Positions 51,430 through 59,512 of a stretch of DNA of 64,000 nucleotides are shown here, in pieces. The DNA is from Bacillota bacterium. GTDB lineage: Bacteria; Bacillota; Clostridia; Acetivibrionales; DSM-1351. Positions within the stretch are counted from its first letter, which is position 1; each line of letters begins with the position of its first letter. The notes under the pieces were generated by a model. The model made no database searches, had not been told where the DNA came from, and saw nothing but the letters and a program-made list of their open reading frames with translations. Location: contig JAEYHZ010000031.1 of NCBI GenBank assembly GCA_023409265.1, positions 62,001 to 126,000 of the forward strand, written 5' to 3'. The position numbers and the translations under genes were made by a program.

Positions 51430-53094
51430 ATGGAAAAGCTTATAGAAATAACGGTGGGGGCGATGCTTGATGAAATGGCTCAAAAATTCCCTGACCACGA
51501 GTGTGTTTTATATACAGATCGTCCGTTTAGAAAGACATACTCGGAATTCAATTCCATATGTAACAAAATAGCAAAAAGTTTTATAAAAATGGGTATAAAA
51601 AAAGGTGACCATGTTGCAATGTGGGCAACCAACGTACCTGAATGGTTAATTACACTTTTTGCAACAGCGAAAATCGGTGCTGTTCTTGTAACAGTAAATA
51701 CTAATTACAAAATTTTCGAGCTGGAATATCTGCTTAAACAATCAGATTCAAGCACCCTGGTTTTAATTGACGGCTTTAAGGATTCCAATTATATACAGAT
51801 ATTGAATGAACTCTGTCCGGAACTGAAGGATTTCAAACCCGGTGAGTTTAAGAGCGAAAAGCTGCCCTTTCTGAAAAACGTTATCAGTGTAAGTGAAAAC
51901 AGGTATCAGGGAATGTTCAGCTGGTCAGATATAATAGAGATGGGCAGTGATATTTCTGATGAAGAACTTTATGCCATAAGCAACTCCCTTGACTGCCAGG
52001 ACGTTATCAATATGCAGTACACTTCAGGAACCACAGGCTTTCCGAAAGGTGTTATGCTAACACACTATAACATTGTCAACAACGGTAAATGTATAGGTGA
52101 CTGCATGCACTTTACCCATGAAGACAGATTGTGCATACCTGTTCCATTTTTCCACTGCTTTGGCCTGGTACTTGCGATAATGGCCTGTGTTACCCATGGG
52201 ACTACAATGATTCCGTTGGAGTATTATCAGCCTCTTAAAGTTATGCAGACCATAGAGCATGAAAAGTGCACAGCAGTGTACGGTGTTCCTACAATGTTTA
52301 TTGCAGTACTGGAGCATCCTGAATTTAACAACTTCGATTATTCAACTCTAAGAACAGGTATCATGTCCGGTTCACCCTGCCCGGTAAAAGTAATGGAGAT
52401 TGTTGTTGACAAAATGAATATGGAGGATATTACAATTCCATATGGTCAGACCGAAGCGTCTCCAGTATGTACACAGACCAGAATAGGTGACAGCCTTGAA
52501 CGAAGAGTTTCTACTGTTGGAAGAGCACTGCCGTTCATTGAGTGTAAGATAGTTGATCCTGAAACTGGAAAGGACTTGCCTGACGGTGTTCAGGGGGAGT
52601 TTGTAGCAAGAGGCTACAATGTTATGAAGGGATATTATAAAATGCCTGAAGCAACAGCACAGGCCATTGACAGCGAGGGCTGGCTCCATACCGGTGATCT
52701 TGCAGTAAGAGATGAACACGGGTATTTTAAAATTACAGGAAGAATTAAGGACATGATAATAAGAGGCGGGGAAAATATCTATCCTAAGGAAATAGAGGAA
52801 TTTTTGTATACTCTGCCGGAAGTAAAGGATGTGCAAGTTATAGGTGTACCTTCAAAAGCATATGGTGAAGAAATAATGGCTTATATCATATTGAAGGAGG
52901 GCTGCACACTTTCTGAGGAGCAGGTAAAAGAAGCAGTAAGATCCAATATGGCAAGGCATAAAACACCAAAGTATGTAGGGTTTGTTGATAGCTTTCCAAT
53001 GACAGCCAGCGGTAAGATACAGAAGTACAAAATGCGTGAAAACGCAATAGTTCAATTGGGGTTACAGGACGAAGCAAATATTGAAACTGCTTAA
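51430..53094 (+). CDS. AMP-dependent acyl-CoA ligase under T-box control
   Basis: This 554-residue ANL-superfamily enzyme activates a carboxylic acid to acyl-AMP and then acyl-CoA. Motifs: P-loop YTSGTTGFPKGVMLTH (about 195-210), the PYGQTEASPV aromatic motif, HTGDLAVRDEHGYFKITGR and the C-terminal Lys in TASGKIQKYKMRE. It is closest in style to the medium-chain ACSF2/YngI group. The leader is a T-box predicted to read tRNA-Leu, most unusual for this family. Activation of isovalerate for leucine synthesis by reductive carboxylation, or branched fatty-acid metabolism, would make sense of that; this is inference. GGAGG precedes ATG 51430. Confidence 0.9.
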   Translation: MEKLIEITVGAMLDEMAQKFPDHECVLYTDRPFRKTYSEFNSICNKIAKSFIKMGIKKGDHVAMWATNVPEWLITLFATAKIGAVLVTVNTNYKIFELEYLLKQSDSSTLVLIDGFKDSNYIQILNELCPELKDFKPGEFKSEKLPFLKNVISVSENRYQGMFSWSDIIEMGSDISDEELYAISNSLDCQDVINMQYTSGTTGFPKGVMLTHYNIVNNGKCIGDCMHFTHEDRLCIPVPFFHCFGLVLAIMACVTHGTTMIPLEYYQPLKVMQTIEHEKCTAVYGVPTMFIAVLEHPEFNNFDYSTLRTGIMSGSPCPVKVMEIVVDKMNMEDITIPYGQTEASPVCTQTRIGDSLERRVSTVGRALPFIECKIVDPETGKDLPDGVQGEFVARGYNVMKGYYKMPEATAQAIDSEGWLHTGDLAVRDEHGYFKITGRIKDMIIRGGENIYPKEIEEFLYTLPEVKDVQVIGVPSKAYGEEIMAYIILKEGCTLSEEQVKEAVRSNMARHKTPKYVGFVDSFPMTASGKIQKYKMRENAIVQLGLQDEANIETA

Positions 53095-53173
53095 TTCATA
53101 GTAAATTACATGGTTTACTTTATGTAATTTGAATATTATAATTTATTAAGAAGCTTTTAATCATGACTTGTGA

Positions 53174-53202
53174 TTGCCAGTTTAACAGACTGGCAATTTT
53201 AT
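53174..53202 (+). terminator. Terminator of the acyl-CoA ligase gene
   Basis: TTGCCAGT (53174-53181) and ACTGGCAA (53189-53196) form a perfect 8-bp stem with a 7-nt loop, followed by TTTTATTT. A second repeat, AAATTACAT/ATGTAATTT (53103-53111/53122-53130), lies upstream, just after the stop. Confidence 0.85.
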
Positions 53203-53296
53203 TTAATATTGAGGTAAACAGACAGTAAAGATTTTTGTTGAATTGGTTTTCAGTTATTAGATTATGAATGACTAACTGGAAAGAATGGAGGACAAT

Positions 53297-54625
53297 ATGT
53301 CTTTTAGAGATGATATAAAAAACAGAGTTTTGGTTTTTGACGGTTCCATGGGAAGGATGCTCCTTGAGAATGGGCTGGGTGTTGGAACCTGCCCGGAGGA
53401 ATGGAATCTGACTCACCCCGAAATTATTAAGGGCATTTATAAGGGGTATATGGATGCAGGGGCGGATATAATACAAACCAACACTTTTCAATCCCATGGC
53501 ATAAAGCTGGAGGAATACGGACTGAAGGATAAGCACTATGAAATAAATTATCAGGGGGTAAAGCTTGCAAAGGAGGTTGCTGACGGAAAGTCCTATGTAG
53601 CTGCCTCAATAGGACCTTTGGGAAAGTTGCTTGAGCCTTTTGGTGATCTGACCTTTGAAAAGGCTTACGATACTTTTAAGGAACAGATTATTGCAGTTGC
53701 AGACGGTGGAGCTGATATAATAAGCCTTGAAACTTTTACAGATATAAGTGAGCTGCGTATTGCACTGCTGGCAGTTAAAGAAAATTGCAGCCTTCCTGCT
53801 ATTTGTTCAGTGTCTTATGAACAGAACGGAAGGACTCTGATGGGTACCGAACCTGGGATTTGTGCAACTATACTGTACTCCATGGGTGCTGATTTGATAG
53901 GTACAAACTGCTCCTTTGGTCCCGAATATATGATTAAAATAACAGAGAGCTATGCAAAAACCGGTCTCCCGTTCAGCATTAAGCCAAATGCAGGATTACC
54001 TGAAATGATTGATGGAAAGCAGGTATTTAAAGAAACTCCTGAGGGTTTTGTAAAATTTGTCCCGGAATTTCTTAAAAATGGTGCAAGACTGTTGGGTGGG
54101 TGCTGTGGTACAACACCCGATTACATCTCCGAGGTTGCAAAAATTGTTAAAGCCTCAAATGTAAATTCAAATGATAGTTCAATTGAGTTGAAGAAGCCGG
54201 ATGTGGACTATATCACTTCGGCAGCACAAAAGGCAGCTTTTGAAGATTTAAGTTCTGCTGAATTGGGAAGAATTGATGTTAAAAGGGATGACTCACTGAA
54301 AAATGCGCTTAAGGCAGGTGATCTGGGAGCTGTTACTGATGCTGCAATGGACCTGCTTGACGAGGATTGTGACATTGTATTAATAGATGTGGACATTGAA
54401 GATTCTGAGGATGCTTTGCTTTTGGCACAGGTAGTGAAAGAAGCACAAACCTACCTTAAGCAGCCTTTTGTTTTAAAATCCAACAATGTTGATGCTTTGG
54501 ATGCAGCCCTTAGAATTTATAAGGGACGAGGGGGTTATATAACCCGGTGTACCGAGGAAGCTTCTAAGCTTCTTAAAAAATATGGTGCTGTTAATTGTGG
54601 AGGCTTTTTAATTAATGAAAGATAG
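53297..54625 (+). CDS. Homocysteine S-methyltransferase domain protein with truncated second domain
   Basis: This 442-residue protein has an N-terminal MetH-type homocysteine-binding barrel (about residues 1-285). It shows FDGSMGRMLLENG at the start, QTNTFQSHG, the zinc Cys in GTNCSFGPEY and the paired zinc Cys in LLGGCCGTTPDYI. The remaining 150 residues contain a piece resembling the pterin-binding barrel (VLIDVDIEDSED, PFVLKSNNVDALDAALRIYKG) but far too short for a full domain, and there is no B12-binding domain. It may act with separate corrinoid or folate proteins. I chose ATG 53297 with GGAGG at 53287-53291. It overlaps the rhomboid gene by 11 bp. I saw no S-box in its leader. Confidence 0.85.
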   Translation: MSFRDDIKNRVLVFDGSMGRMLLENGLGVGTCPEEWNLTHPEIIKGIYKGYMDAGADIIQTNTFQSHGIKLEEYGLKDKHYEINYQGVKLAKEVADGKSYVAASIGPLGKLLEPFGDLTFEKAYDTFKEQIIAVADGGADIISLETFTDISELRIALLAVKENCSLPAICSVSYEQNGRTLMGTEPGICATILYSMGADLIGTNCSFGPEYMIKITESYAKTGLPFSIKPNAGLPEMIDGKQVFKETPEGFVKFVPEFLKNGARLLGGCCGTTPDYISEVAKIVKASNVNSNDSSIELKKPDVDYITSAAQKAAFEDLSSAELGRIDVKRDDSLKNALKAGDLGAVTDAAMDLLDEDCDIVLIDVDIEDSEDALLLAQVVKEAQTYLKQPFVLKSNNVDALDAALRIYKGRGGYITRCTEEASKLLKKYGAVNCGGFLINER

Positions 54626-56177
54626 TTTTTTAACATCGCTTGTAAGTTACCTGGTTGAGCGTGAGTATTTTAATTTAATAACGTCAGAGACCGGTACCCT
54701 GGATTTTAGTAGTGGCACCATAAGCCTTATAAAGGATTTTCAGGGTGCATCAGTGCTGCTTGAAATTATTGACGGTGACACTGCAAGCCGTGAACAGCTT
54801 GCTCATTCCATGGAACATGGAGCTCAAATTATTAATAATCTTAATGGCAGGAATGCAACAATTTTCAAGCTGTTTATGTTTGATGACCATGCAGAAGAGG
54901 AGAAGCTGAATATTATAACCAATGGACAGGTTGATATTGAAGCAGAAAGAAAATTTCTAAAAACATTATCAATCAGCATAGAGGGTAGAACTATTCAGAA
55001 GCACTTTAGTGTACCGTCTTTTGACGCAAATATTGTAAGAGCGGTAAAGAGATTTTTCTCTAAAAATCTTGATAAGACCGGTGCTACAGTTGAGAGTATC
55101 GAAAAACTGCTGGAACAAAGGAAAAAAGATTTTGAAATACAGTTGCAGGCAGGGAAACCATGGTTAACCTATGGATTGATAGTTGTTAACGTTTTGGTAT
55201 GGCTTTTGCTGAAATTAATTTCTGTGAAAAACGGCGTATCATATTCCGATCTATTGGAACCCTTTGGCGCCAAGGTCAACTCTTTGATAATGCAGGGTCA
55301 ATACTGGAGGTTTTTTACACCAATGTTTTTGCATGGTGATGAGATACATCTGGCTGTGAATTGTTATTCGTTATATATAGTTGGAACACAGGTGGAAAGA
55401 CTCTATGGACACCGGAAATTCTCCATTATTTACTTCGTTTCGGGTATTCTGGGATGTATTGTTAGCTTTGCTTTTTCTTCAAGTGTTTCTGTTGGAGCCT
55501 CCGGAGCCATATTTGGTTTGCTGGGAGCAATGCTGTTCTTTGCAATAAAGCGCCCAGCACTTTTAAAGAGCAGCTTTGGAGCAAATCTTATAACTACTCT
55601 GGTGATTAACCTGGCGTATGGCTTTATGAACAGCAGAATTGATAATCATGGTCATATCGGAGGCCTTGTGGGAGGCTTTTTGACAACGGGAGTTGTGTAC
55701 AATTCCAGAGAAAAAACCTCCAGAGATAAGCTGCTGAAAGTAATCTCTTTTATTATGGTAATTGCTTTCTCTGCGGCAGGCTTATTATATGGTTTTACCA
55801 ATAAGGAAAACAGATACGCAGTAATGTTAACTCAGATTGAGGCACTGCATAAACAGAATAATTGGCCTGAAGTTGAAAAACTGGGAGAGAAAATAATGTC
55901 CGGGGAGCCATCGGAGCACAGTGTAAGAACCGCTGTTCTTTGGAGTCTCACCCTATCGGAGTTGTATCAGAAAAAATATGAGGAGGCTATCAAACACGGG
56001 GAGCTTCTGGTTATTGAGAGCCCACCAGATGGGCACTTCCTGCTTGGGAGAATATTCTACGAGACCCAACAGTATGTAAAAGCCGATGAACACCTTCAAA
56101 AAGCCAAAGAGCTTGGTTCTCCCAACACTGAATTAATAAATGACATGCTGTCCGATATAAAAAGTAAAGCAGGTTAA
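54615..56177 (+). CDS. gluP: GluP-like rhomboid intramembrane protease with TPR tail
   Basis: This 520-residue protein has the same layout as Bacillus GluP/YqgP. A cytosolic N-terminal domain (about residues 1-175) is followed by a rhomboid core with six to seven TMs (about 185-395) and a C-terminal TPR region (about 410-520). The catalytic Ser is in VGASGAIFGLLGAML (GxSG) and the catalytic His in DNHGHIGGLVGGF, with the usual HxxxN in LHGDEIHLAVNCYSLY. Family members cleave membrane proteins within the bilayer. The start overlaps the preceding gene by 11 bp, so the two are translationally coupled, an odd functional pairing. Confidence 0.92.
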   Translation: MKDSFLTSLVSYLVEREYFNLITSETGTLDFSSGTISLIKDFQGASVLLEIIDGDTASREQLAHSMEHGAQIINNLNGRNATIFKLFMFDDHAEEEKLNIITNGQVDIEAERKFLKTLSISIEGRTIQKHFSVPSFDANIVRAVKRFFSKNLDKTGATVESIEKLLEQRKKDFEIQLQAGKPWLTYGLIVVNVLVWLLLKLISVKNGVSYSDLLEPFGAKVNSLIMQGQYWRFFTPMFLHGDEIHLAVNCYSLYIVGTQVERLYGHRKFSIIYFVSGILGCIVSFAFSSSVSVGASGAIFGLLGAMLFFAIKRPALLKSSFGANLITTLVINLAYGFMNSRIDNHGHIGGLVGGFLTTGVVYNSREKTSRDKLLKVISFIMVIAFSAAGLLYGFTNKENRYAVMLTQIEALHKQNNWPEVEKLGEKIMSGEPSEHSVRTAVLWSLTLSELYQKKYEEAIKHGELLVIESPPDGHFLLGRIFYETQQYVKADEHLQKAKELGSPNTELINDMLSDIKSKAG

Positions 56178-56190
56178 TAATATATCAAAT

Positions 56191-56251
56191 AAAAAAGCTA
56201 CCTCGATAATCAGTGTCCATGGAACTGATTCGAGATAGCTTTTGTTTTTTT
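56191..56251. terminator. Bidirectional terminator, gluP and serpin
   Basis: AAAAAAGCTA-CCTCGA (56191-56206) pairs with TCGAG-A-TAGCTTTTG (from 56230), with an inner stem ATCAGT/ACTGAT, and is followed by T-runs. It stands between the convergent gluP and serpin genes. Confidence 0.8.
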
Positions 56252-56291
56252 TATCATAATGAAATAAGGATACGACGATTGCCTCCGGTTA

Positions 56292-57575
56292 TTATTCTGC
56301 TTTCGGATCAACTACCGCTCCTATAAATAAAGGTAACTGCGTTTCATTTTCAATTATTGCAAATACAAAAGGTCTGTCAAATGTAACTTTTCTGGACTGC
56401 TGCATGGCGCTTCCTGTTAACATTTCAACTTTAGTGGCAGCACCGGCTTTTGTACCCTTCTCATCAACCTGGATATAGGTTTTGTGCAGCACATCTGAAA
56501 TATAAATATTTCCGTAAGGGACTGAGGCCATTTTACTGAAGTTTGCTTCAGACGGGAGGAAAGCATCTGTAAACCACAGTGATTTTAAAGGTTCAACAAG
56601 ACTCTTGCTGTAAGCATATTTGAATTTTGGGATGCCGACCTGTGCATTTTCATCACCATAGCTGGTTACCAATTCTTTAAAGTTATTTCCGTTCAGAGTA
56701 GCAATGAAATCCTTAAGTGAAATATTCTCTTTTGGAAGTATACCTACAAAGCTGTATTTATCACCCTTATATGGTTTTATAAAACCCTCCGCATTTTTGT
56801 TTTGAATAAATTTTTCCATGGAGTGCATAAAGGGTACCCCAATGGAATCATTTTCCGACCTGGAAAAAATCTCTTCATAAACTTCATTCGATTTATAAGT
56901 ACTGCTCCATTCAGCATCAAAAAGGACAGAATTAAATAAAAACATTATAGTCTCCGGGTTAATTGTATCAACAATTTTGTCAATCATCCCGTCAGTATTA
57001 TTTCTTATCCAGTTGTTAATTTGCTTCACGGTGTTCTTCGAATTAAAATCTGCTTTATAAATATTGGCCTTGTAGAAATCGGCATTCTTTTGCAGAAAAA
57101 CTGGATTAACGATTAATGCTTTTTCATTTCTGTACCAGATTGAATTTGCCAAACGTACTTTATTGTGTTTATCACTCTGAAAAAGTGAAGACAGGGAATA
57201 ATTGAATTTGTTAAGCTGATCAATAGTGAACTTATCCTGTCCCAAAAGTTTTTTAAACTGATCCAGAGTAGTGGCATCGGCACCATTGGCAGTCATACCC
57301 AAAGCTAATGCAACAGAGATTGGTGAAATAAGTGAATTCTCATTTGGTGATATGGAACTCTTAAATAATGAAATTGAAAGATCCATTTCTGATGATATAA
57401 AATTCTCGGACAGTTTATCAACTGAAATATTATTGGATTTAACACTTTTAGAAAGATCCTGTCCATTCACAACTGAAAAATTACCTGAAATATTCAAAAA
57501 TAATATTGCAACCAGTATGAGGACTGCTAACAGGATTGGAAAAATAACAGTTTTAAATAACTTTTTTGTAAGCAT
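56292..57575 (-). CDS. Serpin (serine protease inhibitor), membrane-anchored or secreted
   Basis: This 427-residue bacterial serpin has an N-terminal hydrophobic segment (about residues 9-29, TVIFPILLAVLILVAILFL) that is either a signal peptide or an anchor. The fold motifs include NSLISPISVALALGMTANGA, FLFNSVLFDAEW and the C-terminal FDRPFVFAIIEN. The reactive loop hinge VDEKGTKAGAATKVEM has small residues at the positions needed for loop insertion, so it should be inhibitory. The scissile bond is near LTGSAM, probably Gly-Ser by counting. There is no dockerin domain, unlike some cellulosomal serpins. Its target protease is unknown. It is a single gene. Confidence 0.92.
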   Translation of the reverse strand: MLTKKLFKTVIFPILLAVLILVAILFLNISGNFSVVNGQDLSKSVKSNNISVDKLSENFISSEMDLSISLFKSSISPNENSLISPISVALALGMTANGADATTLDQFKKLLGQDKFTIDQLNKFNYSLSSLFQSDKHNKVRLANSIWYRNEKALIVNPVFLQKNADFYKANIYKADFNSKNTVKQINNWIRNNTDGMIDKIVDTINPETIMFLFNSVLFDAEWSSTYKSNEVYEEIFSRSENDSIGVPFMHSMEKFIQNKNAEGFIKPYKGDKYSFVGILPKENISLKDFIATLNGNNFKELVTSYGDENAQVGIPKFKYAYSKSLVEPLKSLWFTDAFLPSEANFSKMASVPYGNIYISDVLHKTYIQVDEKGTKAGAATKVEMLTGSAMQQSRKVTFDRPFVFAIIENETQLPLFIGAVVDPKAE

Positions 57576-57745
57576 TTATATTTGCCTCCATAAACATTCT
57601 TAACCTTAAAAATACAAGATATATAAATTATAGACGAAATATTTAATATTAAGTTCTATTATTGGTAAAAATTATCTTAATGAAATGGAGTTGGTTTTTA
57701 CCCGTTAATTAGTTGCGTACTTTCATAAAAATAAAAATATTAAAA

Positions 57746-57779
57746 GAGCAGTATAAAACCGATTAGTTTTATACTGCTC
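57746..57779 (-). terminator. pdxST terminator
   Basis: GAGCAGTATAAAAC (57746-57759) and its exact complement at 57766-57779 form a 14-bp stem with a 6-nt loop. On the minus strand it is followed by TTTTAATATTTTT. It lies 19 nt past the pdxT stop. Confidence 0.88.
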
Positions 57780-57797
57780 ATCTTATTCTTGAAATTA

Positions 57798-58373
57798 CTA
57801 CTTGTTTATCATATCTGCAAAGTATCTGTGAAAGCTCAGATCGTCGGTCAGTTCGGGATGGAAGGACGTTGCCAGCATATTACCTTCTCGGCAGGCTACA
57901 ATGTGATCATCTACTTTTAATAAAACCTTAACCTGGGAGGCAACGTCCACCACATATGGAGCACGGATAAACACAAGAGGTATTTCGGAATCAGAAACCT
58001 GTGGAACAGATACATTTGTAATAAAGCTGTCAAGCTGTCTGCCATATCCGTTTCGCATTACCTCTATATCCATAACTTCAAGGTGTCTTCTCTGGTCATT
58101 AGTAATTTTTTTTGCAAGTAATATCATTCCGGCGCAGGTACCCCATACAGGCATGCCGCTTTCAATACGGGCCTTAAGAGGCTGTGTAAGGTTAAAATCG
58201 GCCAGAAGACGGCCCATAGCAGTACTTTCACCACCGGGAATAATCAGGCCGTCAATATTTTCTATATCGTTTTTGTATTTGACACTGAAGGCATCAACAT
58301 TATCAATCTGGTTCAGCTTGTCAAGATGCTCCCGAACAGCACCCTGAAGACTGAGAACTCCAATTCGCTTCAT
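57798..58373 (-). CDS. pdxT: Pyridoxal 5'-phosphate synthase glutaminase subunit PdxT
   Basis: PdxT releases ammonia from glutamine and channels it to PdxS. The 191-residue class I glutamine amidotransferase begins RIGVLSLQGAVREHL and has IPGGESTAMGRLL, the nucleophile Cys in VWGTCAGMILLA, and the His-Glu pair in ATSFHPELTDDL. Length and motifs are exact for the family. It follows pdxS by 95 nt on the same strand. A 7-bp inverted repeat, GGCTCAC/GTGAGCC, lies in that gap at 58394-58437. Together they form the deoxyxylulose-5-phosphate-independent vitamin B6 pathway. Confidence 0.97.
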   Translation of the reverse strand: MKRIGVLSLQGAVREHLDKLNQIDNVDAFSVKYKNDIENIDGLIIPGGESTAMGRLLADFNLTQPLKARIESGMPVWGTCAGMILLAKKITNDQRRHLEVMDIEVMRNGYGRQLDSFITNVSVPQVSDSEIPLVFIRAPYVVDVASQVKVLLKVDDHIVACREGNMLATSFHPELTDDLSFHRYFADMINK

Positions 58374-58468
58374 ATAAGTACACTAGCCTTTCCGGCTCAC
58401 AGTCAAACAACATTAATAAACGCACCTATGGTGAGCCAGATAAGGCGTCCAAATATCCATATGCCTGT

Positions 58469-59347
58469 TCACCAGCCTCTTGATGCATAAAGACTGTTTC
58501 CTGACAGCTCTCTGACATCTATTGAATCCATTGCAGTGCCCAGTTCTTCAGAAACTTCAGCAATAACAGCCGGATCATTAAAGTAAGTTGTGGCTTTAAC
58601 AATTGCTCGGGCTCTTTTCTCGGGCTCTGAAGATTTAAAGATGCCTGAGCCTACAAATACGCCGTCACATCCCAACTGCATCATTAGAGCAGCGTCGGCT
58701 GGTGTAGCGATTCCGCCGGCTGCAAAGTTAATTACCGGAAGCTTGCCGTTTTCATGAACATATAGTATAAGGTCATAGGGTGCACCATATTCTTTTGCAA
58801 TTGTCATAAGCTCCTGCGTTGAGGCACTCTGAACCTTCCTTATCTCCGAGGTTACTGTTCTCATGTGCCTGACAGCTTCCACTACATTTCCTGTGCCGGC
58901 TTCACCTTTTGTACGGATCATGGAGGCGCCTTCGCCAATTCTTCTTAAGGCTTCACCGAGGTTTTTGGCGCCGCAGACAAATGGAACCTTGAAGCAGTGT
59001 TTATCAATATGAAAATCTTCATCAGCAGGAGTGAGAACTTCACTTTCATCTATATAGTCAATAGACAGTGATTCTAGCACCTGGGCTTCAACAAAATGTC
59101 CTATACGGACTTTAGCCATAACAGGTATTGAAACAGCACTTTGTATTTCCTTAATCATTTTAGGATCTGACATTCTTGCGACTCCGCCCATTTTTCTAAT
59201 GTCTGAGGGAACTCTTTCAAGGGCCATAACAGCAACTGCTCCAGCTTTTTGTGCTATTTCAGCTTCCTTGGCATTGACAACATCCATTATTACTCCGCCC
59301 TTTAACATTTGTGCAAGGTTTTTGTTTAATTGATATCTTTCAGTCAT
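58469..59347 (-). CDS. pdxS: Pyridoxal 5'-phosphate synthase subunit PdxS
   Basis: PdxS assembles PLP from ribose 5-phosphate, glyceraldehyde 3-phosphate and ammonia as a dodecamer with PdxT. The 292-residue barrel protein is highly conserved: GGVIMDVVNAKEAEIAQKAG, ALERVPSDIRK, the catalytic Lys in MAKVRIGHFVEAQ, RTKGEAGTGNVVEAVRHMR and FAAGGIATPADAALMMQLG. The ribosome site AAGGAGA precedes ATG 59347. It is transcribed divergently from pdxR, with a MocR-type operator in between. Confidence 0.98.
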   Translation of the reverse strand: MTERYQLNKNLAQMLKGGVIMDVVNAKEAEIAQKAGAVAVMALERVPSDIRKMGGVARMSDPKMIKEIQSAVSIPVMAKVRIGHFVEAQVLESLSIDYIDESEVLTPADEDFHIDKHCFKVPFVCGAKNLGEALRRIGEGASMIRTKGEAGTGNVVEAVRHMRTVTSEIRKVQSASTQELMTIAKEYGAPYDLILYVHENGKLPVINFAAGGIATPADAALMMQLGCDGVFVGSGIFKSSEPEKRARAIVKATTYFNDPAVIAEVSEELGTAMDSIDVRELSGNSLYASRGW

Positions 59348-59389
59348 GACAATTCTCCTTTACAATCATGATATTATTTATTATACTGA

Positions 59390-59512
59390 ATTGTATCGTA
59401 ACAATTTAGTATAATTTCATATAAATTTTGTATATTCTTACATAGGGCATGCCATTAAGTCAATATAATGAATGTGAAATCGGAGGGAAAATGAGTATTG
59501 TATCGATACAAT
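59390..59512. promoter_or_regulatory. PdxR operator pair in the pdxS-pdxR intergenic region
   Basis: ATTGTATCGATACAAT at 59497-59512 is a perfect 16-bp palindrome. ATTGTATCGTAACAAT at 59390-59405 matches it at 14 of 16 positions. The first site is inside codons 3-8 of pdxR; the second lies 43 bp upstream of the pdxS start. TATAAT-like -10 elements flank the upstream site on both strands (59409-59414 plus; about 59380-59385 minus). This fits PdxR activating pdxST when PLP is low and repressing itself. Confidence 0.68.

Noticed and set aside
53095..53296. S-box (SAM) riboswitch before the homocysteine methyltransferase gene
   Set aside because: No SAM-I core motifs are present; the gap holds only a terminator and a small inverted repeat.
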